This document shows, one piece after another, positions 35,601 to 48,200 of a DNA stretch of 64,000 nucleotides. Within the stretch, counting starts at the first letter, position 1. Each line of letters starts with the position of its first letter. Under the pieces are notes generated by a model. It was not told the DNA's origin, searched no databases, and saw only the letters and a list, made by a program, of their open reading frames with translations. A program made the position numbers and the translations under genes. The stretch is taken from NCBI GenBank assembly GCA_013397845.1, contig VZTG01009274.1, positions 124,001-188,000 on the forward strand. Direction: 5' to 3'. Source of the stretch: Melanocharis versteri. Its lineage: Eukaryota > Chordata > Aves > Passeriformes > Melanocharitidae.

Positions 35601-37515
35601 ATCTTATTTAGTAGGCTAAGATATGCTATGTAATAAGTTAGGATATTATATAAGAAGCTTCTGACAAAAAATATATTGCACTTTCTGAGACGATGAAATG
35701 TGGAAGAAATAAAATTACAAATATACAGTAATATTTGGCTAGGTATGGACATTAACAGACATTATTTGTTGAAATTCCTTCTCAAAATCAGGAAACTATT
35801 GGAAATTGGCAGAAATCATTAGGATTGATGCTGCTGCAATATTAATGTATTTCCTCTCTGTTAAAATTTTATTGACCCTTTCCATTATATAGAAATTACA
35901 GAAATGTAACACTTACTGTACATTATCAATAAACAAATTAGTTGAAGGTAACTTTCAGTCTTATCCCTTTCCTCTGAAAAAAAAATTAAAGAATTTAATT
36001 TACTTTTAATGTGATATTAAAGGGGAGGGAAAAAAAAGGAAAAAAACCGAACAAAAAGTATTATATAACTTTGGGACAGAATAGATTTAGCATTTTTTTC
36101 CAGTAGTGACATACTGCCATGTAGTGGCACCTCACTTCAATAATTACTTCTGTTATGATTAAGAAACGTGTGGGGGTTTTTCCCTTCAGTCAATCATGCC
36201 TGGTAAGCAGATGTTGTTTTAAGTCCTATAACCAAAAATTAATTGGGTGCCAGAGGCTCAGAAGACTGTTCTACTTTCAGAAGCTGGAAAGCCCCTTTCT
36301 GATTTGGGAGCACATATAGCCAATCCAAGTTCAGAGCTGGAGACAAGTTGTGTCCTGTGGTACTATTCTCTTCCTGACATACTCTGCTTCATGCTGGTGT
36401 TGTAGGGCTTGTTCTGCACATCCCACTTCTGTCTATGCCGTACAAGTGCTCAGGATGATGAGCTGAGGCTGTGGTTTACTGTGGCTTAGAGGGGTGGCAA
36501 AGTCCACTGCTGTCTTTGAGACATTTGTAAAAAGCAAGTTGCTGCTGTAGCACACTAATGCAAAGCCACTTTACACAGGAACGCTTTTTGAGAGGCTTTG
36601 CGGCTTTCCTTCAAAAAATGACTGCCTGCTCAGCCAGAAGTTTTCTTTATGTGCTCAGTCATTTTGAATTTTTTTACTTTGTTTATTTTCTAACAGAGGT
36701 ACAGCTGACCCCACATTTTACAAGCAATAGATAAAAATACTTGCATAATAATTAAGGACATAATTTCTGTTCTGTAACTGGTTTGGTTCAATTTTAGTAA
36801 GGGCTGAACTTGATCCATCTGCAAGTGAGGGCTTAGTTCCTTCAAACAGATAAACACACTACAGACTTTGTACGGCTAAGATGTCTGCAATTTTTTATAA
36901 GCTAGCAGAGAGGCTGTTTTATTTAACATAGTTCACATTGAAAATATGATTTGATTCTAAGTTTAAAGGAGAAGTGCAAATTCTAAACCACAGGCTTTGT
37001 TAAAGCTTTCTAATTCGATTCCAAGTATTATGGAAGTCTGATGTTTGAATAAGGCCAAGTCATCTTTTAATTCCTAAACTGGCTCCCATAAAAGGCTGGA
37101 AAGTCTTTGATCTATGTAAAAGAGAAGATCACCAGGGAGAAGCCTCTGCTTCTGTTTGTCCAAATGTTGCAAGCAGAGTCTCTAGGCTATAGCTAACAAC
37201 TCAAATTATATTTGTTTGTGTCTTAGACAGACTTTTTGATTTGCATATAAAAGGAATTTTAATGGCAATATCAGCTCTTTCATGGGATTTGCAAAGGAGG
37301 AAAAAGGGTGGTTAAAGTTTGATCTAATAGACTGGCCTGCAATGATGTCATGTAATTAGTGTGTGGTAGTATAAATATTGCCTGATATCATACTTCTATT
37401 TCTAAAGTTATCTGGTATGTACATACCAAATCTGATAAATTCTATGCAAAACTGGGGGATAGAAACTTTTTCATAAATGGACTAAAGCATGGAAATAAAA
37501 TACGCTCTATGGAAT
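32671..37515. other. Unique DNA with a CA/C-rich tract
   Basis: A C/A-rich simple tract lies at 33129-33167 (ACACACCC words). A purine-rich A/G tract lies near 36022-36058. 34480-34690 is somewhat richer in CpG than its surroundings but shows no convincing exon. No gene is recognised. Confidence 0.5.
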
Positions 37516-37574
37516 GAAATAGAATAGAATAGAATAGAATAGAATAGAATAGAATAGAATAGAATAGAATAGAA
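37516..37574. repeat. (AGAAT)n pentanucleotide microsatellite
   Basis: From 37521 the unit AGAAT repeats ten times without interruption, followed by a partial unit; the bases just before continue the pattern imperfectly. The purity suggests an actively varying microsatellite. Confidence 0.98.
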
Positions 37575-38843
37575 GTCTTCCTGAAAGAAAGAAAATATCT
37601 GGAAGGATTATTCTAGGAGGAATAAGGGAAATTCAACTTCAGTATATGTGTAAAGTTTCTGGAATGCAGTTTCTAGTAAGGTCTCCTGAATTTTTCATTG
37701 GTCGTTTTAGGGGAAAATAGAAAGTACAGAAATAGGCTGAAGAGCTGTTCTGACTCTTTAATAGGGAAAAGTATGAAGGAAGCACAGGAATTATAAAGAA
37801 GGCTCCATGCTGCAGCTGATGTTGATGGCATCTAGTTTTATTTTGAGTGAAGTGAGAGGCACAGTACCATGCAACAACACTGTCATCTGTCTTATGGCTG
37901 AAATTATACTTCTCATAAGCAGACAGGTTATTTATAATCACCTGTGAAAATTGCCTACCAGTAATTTTTCTGCATAGCACACTCCTGTAATGACCTTTTT
38001 TTTCCAGGGGAAGTCAAAGAGGGTTTGATGAACAAACCTTCCCAGTCTTTGTCTCCTTCCATCCATGACAGTCTTACATGAGGGCTTAGATTGGAAGGAA
38101 GAATTGTTCTTGCAAGCCAGACTTTATTATTCTCTTCTTGAGCATTTAGCACAACCAAATGCAGATACAGGAGGCTGTCCTGCAGAAGAACCATGTTAGA
38201 TTAGGCTGGTGCTTATCTCTTCATGTCACTGGAGCCCTCGACCACATGCTAGAGATGATACTTGCATTTTCCATTATCCCCACTTGACCATCATTTTAAT
38301 TCCCTTTTAACGTTACAGGATAAAAATTGTAATTTTTTTAATTACATAAGCTAAGTTTACATGAGCTAACTTCGTCCCTTGAAGCCTTACATCTTCCCTC
38401 TCAGTATGAAATATAGCAACTCTAGAGGTAAATGTACATTTTCAATAAATAGTAAAGATGTTAACTAGATTAGAATTTGTTTCTAGTATTAGATCTAGTG
38501 CTTCAACATTTTAGGTTTTATTGTTTCCATGAGAATGATATCATACCATGACCTCATATTAAGAGCTAATGCAAAGTACAGCTGCTCTTCTCCAACTGTC
38601 CTTTTAAACAATGTAAATATGCTGCTTTCCTGTCTGCTCTACTCAGAAAGGCACATGTGCTCCGACTAGTATCTTTTCAGCCTGATGTAGTTGGAAAAAT
38701 AAAAGATGTCATCTCTTCCTGCAAATTTTGCCTTTGTTATCTATGTAGTGAGTAATTGCTAGAATAAAGGGTCTGGCCAATCTTAATGACATCCAAAGAG
38801 TTCAAAGGAGTCTGTAAAGTTTGTCATCACTGCTTAAGTTGTC
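37575..38843. other. Unique DNA, no gene recognised
   Basis: Two minus-strand open frames (113 and 79 codons) meet near 37970 without any family motif. I treat them as chance. No repeat is recognised. Confidence 0.45.
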
Positions 38844-39203
38844 AAATCATAGAAAATAGTCCTGGAAAAGACCTCAAGAGGTCATTAAATCTCTAAACTA
38901 AGATCAGCTATACCTATCTTTTTTTCCTGAAAGATGTTTGTCTAACCTTTTTCAGTGATGGAAATTCCATGACCTTCCCAGAAAAATCTATTCCAAAGCT
39001 CTTTCTTAATGTTTAACCTTTGATGCTGTCACTGCTTGTTCTTTCCACCATGAGCAAGTAGAACAGATGATTTTCTTCTTCTTGACAAGAGCTTTTCATG
39101 TAATTGAAGGATGCTATGATCTTTCCCCTCTTTCCCAGCAAACTATTTTTCTGTCTTTGTGTTTTCTAATCTTTAACCATTTTCTTTGCTCTTTTCTGGA
39201 GAG
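38844..39203 (-). mobile_element. Ancient, diverged CR1 LINE 3' end
   Basis: Read on the + strand, this begins with AAATCATAGAAAATAGTCC and TGGAAAAGACCTCAAGAGGTCATTAAATCT. It continues with AGATGTTTGTCTAACC, CAGTGATGGAAATTCCATGACC, AATCTATTCCAAAG, CTTCTTGAC, CATGTAATTGAAGGATGCTATGATC and TTGCTCTTTTCTGGAGAG. These blocks occur in the order of the inverse 3' end of an old amniote-wide CR1 type, as known from turtles and crocodilians. The element is therefore in minus orientation with its 3' terminus at 38844. Several stretches between the blocks are deleted. It is much more diverged than the copy at 1655. Confidence 0.82.
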
Positions 39204-42200
39204 GTGATGAAGCAAGAAGATTTGATATCCTCCTTCTAACCCTGTTACCTTCCTTTCAATCTTCCTGCTAGTTTAGCAAGGAGAATAGAGATAAGACTCT
39301 TTAGATCATCATGTTCTCTCCCAGGCTACCTGAAGAATTTGCTCTGGTATTGTTAGCTATTTTTACTTTTGTTTAGTTAGCTCTTTGCTTTTGTCACAGT
39401 TTTGGTTTTTTGTGTTATTTTAAATGTAAATAAATATATTTATTGGAATATAAACAAATATAATCTGTGTTGAACATAAAATTATTGATGTGACTCCAAA
39501 AAACTTTATTCTTTGGAGGAGTTTTGTCACTTCTTGTATTGCTGAACATATTTCCATTTGCCTGAGCAGGACAGGCTAGACGTGCATGTTTGCCTTGAAA
39601 GCTTTGATTACCTTGGTTTGCATATGATCTGCATCTGTAGTTAACTGTATTAATATTATTAACTTTGGTTAAAATATCATCACCAAGGATCTGATTTAAA
39701 CCATTACCATAAACAAATGCTTTAGTTTCAAGAGGTATCATTAGGGACATCATATCCCTTTGGCTCCTGCAGACAGTTTTTTTCTAAGACATTTTGCCTT
39801 CTTTAGAGCTTCAGAATCACTTTTGCATCAAAACTTTATGTTACTTAGCAGCTGGGTTTTCAGCTCATTTTATGTCTGTACTTTGTCTCTTGACTGAGTC
39901 CACCCATTTCCACTATGAAGTGTGGGTCACTGCTTTTTTCTTTTTCCCTATGCAGCTGTCCTTCTGGCAGTCCTTGTGGTGAACTTCTTCCAGTTTTGTT
40001 TCAGTCTCTGAACTCTACAGGACAGAGCCAAAAACTCTGTCATGTAAGTACCATCAATAAATACCTGTTTCTTAAGCTTATGGGATCAGTCCTTTCTTTT
40101 TGTACTCTGCCTGGAAATTCCAAAGTTATACCTTATGGGAGATTCCCTTGTAACATCTGTTCTGGGACCGTGCTGTTAAGTCATTATCAATGAATGTGGC
40201 ATTGCCTTGCTAACACAGCCTGTGGACAAGAGAAAAAATGGATGTTGAAATTAGACATTGAAATAAATTCTCCACTGTCACCAATAAAATTATGTAATAC
40301 TCAATACTTGCTTGACTTTGGGAACATTTTGTTGCTCTGAATTGTGAGCAACACAATTGTGGCACCTATTGGAACACATTAGTCCTGGGCAGGGGTGTTG
40401 GACTTCCATATAAAAATGTAGCTGTGTGACTTAAAATACTTTTGTGCATAAAAGAACATAAAATTAAAATTTTAAAAGACTTAAGACAGAAAACAGTTCA
40501 GGATTTGACATTGCTTTAGCCTGGAAAATCAGTTTCTGGTCTTGAAACAACATTTAATGTGGCTGTCAAAATTAGCTGTCTATCTTTATGGATGTCTGTG
40601 ACCTTTGCAGGGACCCCTTCTGATTTTCCCTGAATCTTATCTGGAAGTGAAGGCAATAAGTCTTTTCTCCTCCCCTTTTTCCAAAGCTTTTTGAGATACA
40701 AATATTCATGCATGGGTCACAACAATTCTGAAGTCCAAGAAAGCAAAACCATGAGATCAGGGACTTTGAGAATTGTCAGTAAAGCCATATATACCTCTTG
40801 CTTTTCTATACGGAAAAAAAAAATAGCGGCTTCTTCTTATATTTGAATGTGAGGGGAAAAGAGAATTTTCAAAGGCATGCAAGAGTTCAGTCTTCTGAGC
40901 ATGAATATCTAAGCAAGATGTGATCCTGAAATGACAAGGAGTCAACATCTGGGTATGTTTTCCCACATTAGCAGCTGCTGTCCTAAACTGCTGTTGTATA
41001 TGACGTTAAACAGCTGCTCAGTTCCACCTCAGAGGTAAGACTATTCTGTATCTGACTTATATTTAAGTCTCTTAGAACTTTCGAGATAAAAAGGTCTTAG
41101 AAAATGTGTAAAGTAGAGGCACTGAATCTTCACTGTACTTGTTACCTAGAAACTGATGTTTTAACTCAATAAAAAGCTGCTGACGTGTTTTAATGCTTAT
41201 TCTTAGCAGTACTGTATTCCATTATCCAACCACTGTTTCTCATTGTCTGTATACTAAATTGTTCAAGCCAGTAATTCCAGTCAGTCCCCACCACGTACTA
41301 GTGAAATACCATACAAATAGCTGCTACAAATATTAATACCTGGTCCATTTCAAGGTGCTCTACCTTTGTCTACAATTTGCAGTAAGAATGATCTCTATCC
41401 TACCAAGAGCATCAACCCATCCTGCAGGCTGAAAAGCCTGGTGGCTTTTGAAGCTGAATGTTTAAGTAGCGTTTCTTACCATACTGCTTTTTTGGAGAAG
41501 AAGAAAGGTTGCATAGGATCAGGGAAAGAATTATTTGGGACTTGTTTGTATTTAATAAAATTATGATCGGGAAATTTATAATGGGTAAAAAAGATGAATG
41601 TTTTGTAAATTACATAGGCATTCTTCCTGTACTAATTATAGACAGGATACTGAAACGTAACACACCAACACTTGTAGTTTTTGTCTGCATTTCTGTATCT
41701 TAAATGAGATGAATCATGCTACTAGAAAGAAAAGGCATGACTATAGCACACCCACACTGAATGGGACTGTAATTCCCCAAAACCTCCATGACTTTGTGTG
41801 AATATGTTCATAATAAAGCAGAAATATGATTTTGTATGCACTTGCACGCAGAAATAAGACACAATTGTGATTTCTTACAGAAGAATTGCTGAAGTGAGAA
41901 TTATGGATGTCACTTCTTCCAAAAGTTTCATAATAAAAGGTTCTTTTGAAGGTGGCCTTGTTTTCTAAGTCCAGCTGGAAACAGTTAACAATTTTCCTGA
42001 TTTCTAAGACCAAACTGAGCTCCGAGTGCACTTGCAAAATCAGTGGCTCTGGAGTTAACTTTCTGTTTACTAATATAGTTCAAACATTTGCTCAATTGTA
42101 TCATATTTTTCCTTCAAAATGAGTTCATAACTTTTTTCAGTAAGAGGTTATGGTGAGATGTTACCTTTCAGTTTGTCTGAATTACTGCAAAAGATCTGAC

Positions 42201-45200
42201 TTGCAGTGTAAGAGCTGCAAAGAATATTCTAAAAAGGTTTTCAATATACATCTATGGGTATCCCTCACCTAAAATCTATTGAAGAACATACCTGAAAATG
42301 GTATGGAGAAATTTATGCTTCTTATTAACTATATTGTGTCTGAATCATTGCCATAAAAGAAAAAACAGAGGCTGGATTCAAAATAAGATTATTGTGGTAG
42401 CTGGAACTGTATTTTGAGCTGGTGGAGCCCTCTAAGTATATTAAGGTTGAAAAAGTATTGTCCAGCCACTTTTCTCTCTTTTGCCCTAGCCTTGTTGAGG
42501 AAAAGCCTGCAAGCGCTTTCATAGAGAATCAGACACAGCAAATGCTCACTTATTTACTACTTTAAAATTATCTGCAAACAACCATAATTTACCTGACGTG
42601 CATGTTAGTGAATTCTGCTCTACTGGGCTGTTTACCTTCACTCATTGTAGGCAGTTTTGCACTTGCAATTCAGTGCTGCAAGCCTTACTCCACAGTAAGT
42701 GTTAGTTTTAGAATCACAAGAAAGTCTTACAAAGTGTTCTCTTCCCCCTTGAGGAATATTACTCTGCATTCACCTCACATAACACAGCTTCTTTACAGAT
42801 TACAAATGTCATTCAAGTCAAGCCAGTCTGGTAGCGAGTCTCCTCTATATAAACTTTCTTTTATTTCCCTGGTCTTAAAGTCTGTTCTCTGTCTCTTTAT
42901 TTTCTTTGCTCCTTTGTGTGGGGTTGAGATTTATAAGGACTGCTGTTACAAGCTATACGTTTTCTTACATCAGTCCTTTTGGTCTCAAGACCTTGGAACA
43001 GAGAATTTACAGTGGCCATAAAAAGGACCCCCCAAAAATATGATTCACCTTTGCAAATGTTCTGAATTTGATGTAGAAAACTAGTGAGATGAAAGGTTGT
43101 TCCTATTATTCTCCATGAAGAAAGCCAGCTCCTGGCTACCATTAAAATTAGTGAGGAGCTTACACCAACTCTCTTTTTAGAAGCTAGAGGAAATTCTCAC
43201 AATTTTCAGAGTCTTCATCTGTACCTTTTCAGAGAGCCAAGCTGGCTTGAGATCTGAGAAACTTTCATCTTCAGGAAAATTCAAGCGCAGATCCAAGAGT
43301 TTTTCTTAGGTCTTGTCTAAGGGAACTGTATTTCTTCATGGAACATAGTGGAATATTCTAAGCAAAATATGAAAACCTGTTACAAATAAAGCTAATTAAG
43401 CATTTTCAGATGAATAAACAGTAATTTCATAACCCTTGCTATGAAATCTCATAATCTTATAATGAAGTTCATGTTTAATATAAAAATGACAGTTCAATGG
43501 ATTTGCTTTGAGGATTAAATAGGGCAACGTACCACATGCAGTTTTCCTGCTCCATACACTGCAGATTTTGCATGGGGATGACATCACACTAAGTAAAAAG
43601 ACAGGTGATCTATTACCTGGGTAATGTGTGCTAAATAATATCAAACCTGGTACCTTGCACATGAGTTCCTTTTTGGAATTGAGCTCCCTCCTAAGGTTCT
43701 CTTTGCTCACATTTCCCCAAATTGGTCATCTCACTCTGAAGCAGCATCTGTATAGTCTATGAAAGGTAAGAAAGTGAAAATCAGACTTTGGTTTTCTTAG
43801 GATGTATTCCAAGATTCTATGACTTGTGTGAGGCATGTTTCCCACTGTTACTAGCACGCTGGACGAGATCTTAATTGATCTCTTGTTCTTTATTTTCTGG
43901 GCAGAATGGAGTCTTTGAAGATGAATACTGGCTCATAAACTAAATGCTTTCAGCTGTCGCTGCTGAACATAACAATTCCTAAGAAGATTTTTGTCAGTTG
44001 CTAAGATATTTCCTTGTTTTTATGGAGAAGAAAAGGTTGTAGTTTAACCCTTATACAACTTCTGGATAATATTACAAGTCACACTAAATGTGTACAGTAG
44101 AAATTTAACAACTGGAGAAGGAAAGCATTCTTTAGTAAGGCAAAACATTTAAAAATGTGAACTCTCTATCCTGATTAGATGCAGGATTAATATGACCTGT
44201 TATGCAAGAGGTCATATTCATGGAGTTGGTTGGTTTACTCTAAACTTAAAAACCATGAATGGATAAACTTAAATAAACTTAAATATTACTACTGTGTGTA
44301 TGTAGTAGCTAGGTGAGAAAAGGTTGCAGGACAAGACCAACATGCGGCACGCTGACACAACACAAGGTAGTATCAATCTTTCACAGAAAACCATTTCAAG
44401 CCTTTTTTTTCCTGTATTCCAGAAAGGAGTGACATGTTACATGGTGCAGCTGGCAGCTTGTCTTGGCCTGATAATGCATGATCAGAGCCTCATGAAACAG
44501 TTTAGTTGGAACGCCCTCCCAGTACATAAAATATTCTAAATGAAAAGCAGAAACACAGTGGGGTGAGAGGAGTGTGTTTGGGAGTCAGGCGTGTCTGAGT
44601 CCAAATTCTCCCACAGCAGAACTTCCCCTCCCTGCCTCTCTCTTTCCCCAGCTGAGCAGGTCATAATTTTCTCTGTCTTGCTGGAGTAAATGTTGACAAC
44701 CTTCTGAACCTCTGCAGCAAGACAGAAGATTGCTTCAGGAGCTTTCAATTCTACACACATCACGTTAACCTTGCTGTCAGTCAGCAGGAGGCTGGGGAGC
44801 AGCTGATGGGAATAACTAGTATGGGAGCCTTGTGACTGCTGCCTGGAGTTACTGCAGGGTCCACAACCAGGGGGGAGGGAAAAAAGAAACTAGGATCTCC
44901 ATCATACCCAGGGCTGGACCCAAAACTCACATTATTGTATAAACTGATGAAATAGTGAGATCTGCATCTTCCATTTTATTGGGTGTTGTGTGTTCTCCGT
45001 TGGGAAACCACTTGAGCTGCCACTGTAAGTCTTTGGTGAGATGGGAGAATGAATACCTGGTAGGAATAAAAGATAAAGCCATATTCCATATAGCAGGAAA
45101 AAAGTCTTGTCTCCTCTAGGGAACTTGTTGAGGTGCTGGAAAGTAACTCACTCTCCCTGTTCCTCTGCTGAAAGCAAGACACCTCAGTTGTTTCCCAACC

Positions 45201-48200
45201 AGCCATCAGGTTTTGTCCCCTCTTTCTGGTGTACATAACAGGTGACAACCCACTACATTTACCAGCTGCAGCTCAGACAGTTCATGCTGCTGGCTGAGGA
45301 GTTCATACCTTGATAAAGCACTTTTTAAGAATTCACAGGAAAGATTTTTTTTCTTTCATAGATTTAGCAGCCCCCCTCCCACCACAAAAAGGTAAATTGC
45401 ATACATAAAACTGCCTTTTGGTGCAAAGTCATGCAGCTGTAAGCTAGAAAATACCAGAATGAAGAGCGTTGCTTGTTTGTTTTCCAAAATTAATTTAATT
45501 TTCCAGTAATTAGCTTTTAGATTATCTGTTACTTCTGTGATCATGTGCTTCTTTCCTGCAAGATCACTGCCTCATTCAGTGCAGAGTGTACTTACTCAAA
45601 GAGCAACTGCTTAATCTTTTCTTCCTTTTGTGTTTCCCATAGCATTGCTATGTACTACCTTGCTATAAAACCCACACTACTCATTTCACGGAGTTTTCTG
45701 TAAGACTCATCACTTTGGCTTTTCTTTTTAAAGCACTTAAAAATATTTTTTCCATTTCTGTGAGAGAAAGAACTCATTTTATCAAGATTTTCTAGAAAAT
45801 ATGAATTCAAACTTTAAAATAGTAAGGTGGATTTTTTGTTAAAAGTAGCCCATTCATTTTGGGTACCCAGTTCCAGACTTGAACACAAAGTGATGAGAAG
45901 CTTAACCTTGTAAAGAGCCAAAATAAATGTAGCACACCATGTTGATAACACCTAGGGTCTTTGGGACAGGTTGAATCCAATTGTTCAGAGGAACACAGTT
46001 TACCACTCCTTGAGTTTCTTTCAACTTTTGCAGCAAGCAGAGGTCTTGCAACCAACAGGTACCTGTTTTCAAATCAGTGCTGGGCAATGTACTCTGCTCA
46101 GTCTATTGGACAGAAGCCTTTAACTGAAAATTGTACGTTACAGTCTTTAATGTCACGGTTTCTTGGATGTACTTGCAGAAGGATATTAGCTTACGGCTAC
46201 GTGGACAGTCTAATCATTGACTTCTCTTAATTATTGCAATCTTAAATTCTTTCATATTGTATTTTCTTTTATGACTTCCTCTTATTTTTCAAGAGGTTTG
46301 CTAAATTATGTTTGACTTTAGGAGTCAAAGGAAAACTTCTGTTTAAATTTTCCTATGTTTTTTACATATTTGTAAATACTTTCTTGTGTAACAATATGAA
46401 ACAAGCTCTTAGAACTGAGAACATCTCCACTACCTCTTGATTGTGTTTAATGCTTCAGTTATCCTGCATAATGCTTTCGTGAGAGTTGAGGTAGAAGGAG
46501 GAATGGACTGTTGTCTAGTAACTAGAACTTGTATTAAATGAGATCTTAGTGTGCTTTTTTGACAATTTTCTTGTTGCAATTAACTTTAACATGTGACATT
46601 ACAATAACTTTGTGGATTGTCTGCCAGCATGTACTGTTCATATATTGAAGAATACACTGAAGATGTCAATTCTGTACTTGTGAACCTTCCAGCGGTTCAT
46701 AACTAGTGCTTTGCCTTAGATGTCACAAAATCAAATCCTTATTATATCCCATGAGTTCCATATTAGGCTGGAATTCCAATGGAAATTCATGAGGGACTTT
46801 CTGTCTACAGGGTTTTGTAATGTGGCTATGAATACCACTAAAAATGTTTTTCTTAAAAGCTGGATATCCACACATGCCCTATTGGTAAACCACTGGGTTG
46901 CTGAATTAAGGTTTTATTTACCACTGAAATAAATATACTACCCAGTATACACATAGTCGGGAACCACATATGGGAGCCATTCCTAGGCTATATCAACATC
47001 AGTTAAGTTGTTTGCTGTATTTAATACTGTGTGTTACCATTGGGAAGTATGATTTAAAATCATTATCTTTGCTCGTTAATCTCTTCATCTCTTCCAGAGA
47101 TCTGGAATCTGTGAGAATCTTGGTCTTTCCAAACTTGGAAGTGTTTTGCGTGTTTTGAACCCTGTTTCAGAGAAAATTCCACCGTCTTTCTTGGATTTCT
47201 TTTGTGTGATATTTCCTTCAACCTTCATGCTGTCAGAAGAGATTTTGCAAACTTAAGGTTTTCATAAAAGGAAGACATACATATGACATAGGTGTGTTGG
47301 TTTTTTACTGAACTCTCTTATTTGATAAAAAGTAATAGTGCTCTTAAGTAGTTTTTTTCCTTCTACAAAATTCTATTACTATGCACTATATATTAGTACT
47401 GTGAAAAAAAAAGTAAAATATATTGACCTGACTTAGCATTTTACTTCTAATTTGTTACCTGATGAGATGAGTAATGAGAAATGACTGACTGAATAAAACA
47501 TTTTTCCTGAATATTTTAATAAACCATATACAGTTTTTCCAGCTTATTTATGGTTGTAGCCATTTGAAACTATATATTTTTTAAAAGCTAATTGTTGGCA
47601 CTAGCTGATACACCTGTCATAGTGTCTATTTACAGTATATACATCCTCTCTGCCAAGTTAGGTCATAGTTTGCAATGTGGTTAGCACTGAATTCACAACA
47701 TGGCGTGATTCTGTATAACAATCTGAACTTGTGAAACCAACTAAATAGTGGTAATCTTATAGGGAGTTTTATTAAGCTGCAGCTACACATGGGGATATAG
47801 GAAATATGTTTCTGAGACTAAAATTTATATAATTAATCATTTTAAAATGAATTTTCTTCTCTGTGTGTGTATTTTTGTTCAGGATAATTAGCTAGCCACA
47901 GTTTGTTTATACAAGGTGTGTGTAATCTGTTTATAGAGCATGGCAGCTGACATAATGTAGCTCTTGGAGAGCTGTGACATTCCCTTCCCACAAGTAACAT
48001 TTGAAATGATAAAACAACATTCAGATGAATAACTCCTCACCAGGTAAAAATCATTACAGCCCACATTCTCCAATAATATTTTCAATCCACCTTGTTAAAC
48101 CTTTCCACAGAAGCAACCCCACTTGCGGTAACTGTAGAGTAATTCTTTGGCCAGTTTGGGGCCCCAAAAGTGTGTCTGAATTAAATTTACTGTTACTGAG

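Noticed and set aside
42602..43021. Longest open frame in the window (139 codons, +).
   Set aside because: No domain motif, no coding-like third-position bias and no splice context; a frame of this length is expected by chance in 64 kb.
43807..43826. CCAAGATTCTATGACT looks like the terminal tail of a CR1.
   Set aside because: No CR1 3' UTR text precedes it; a word this short is expected by chance.
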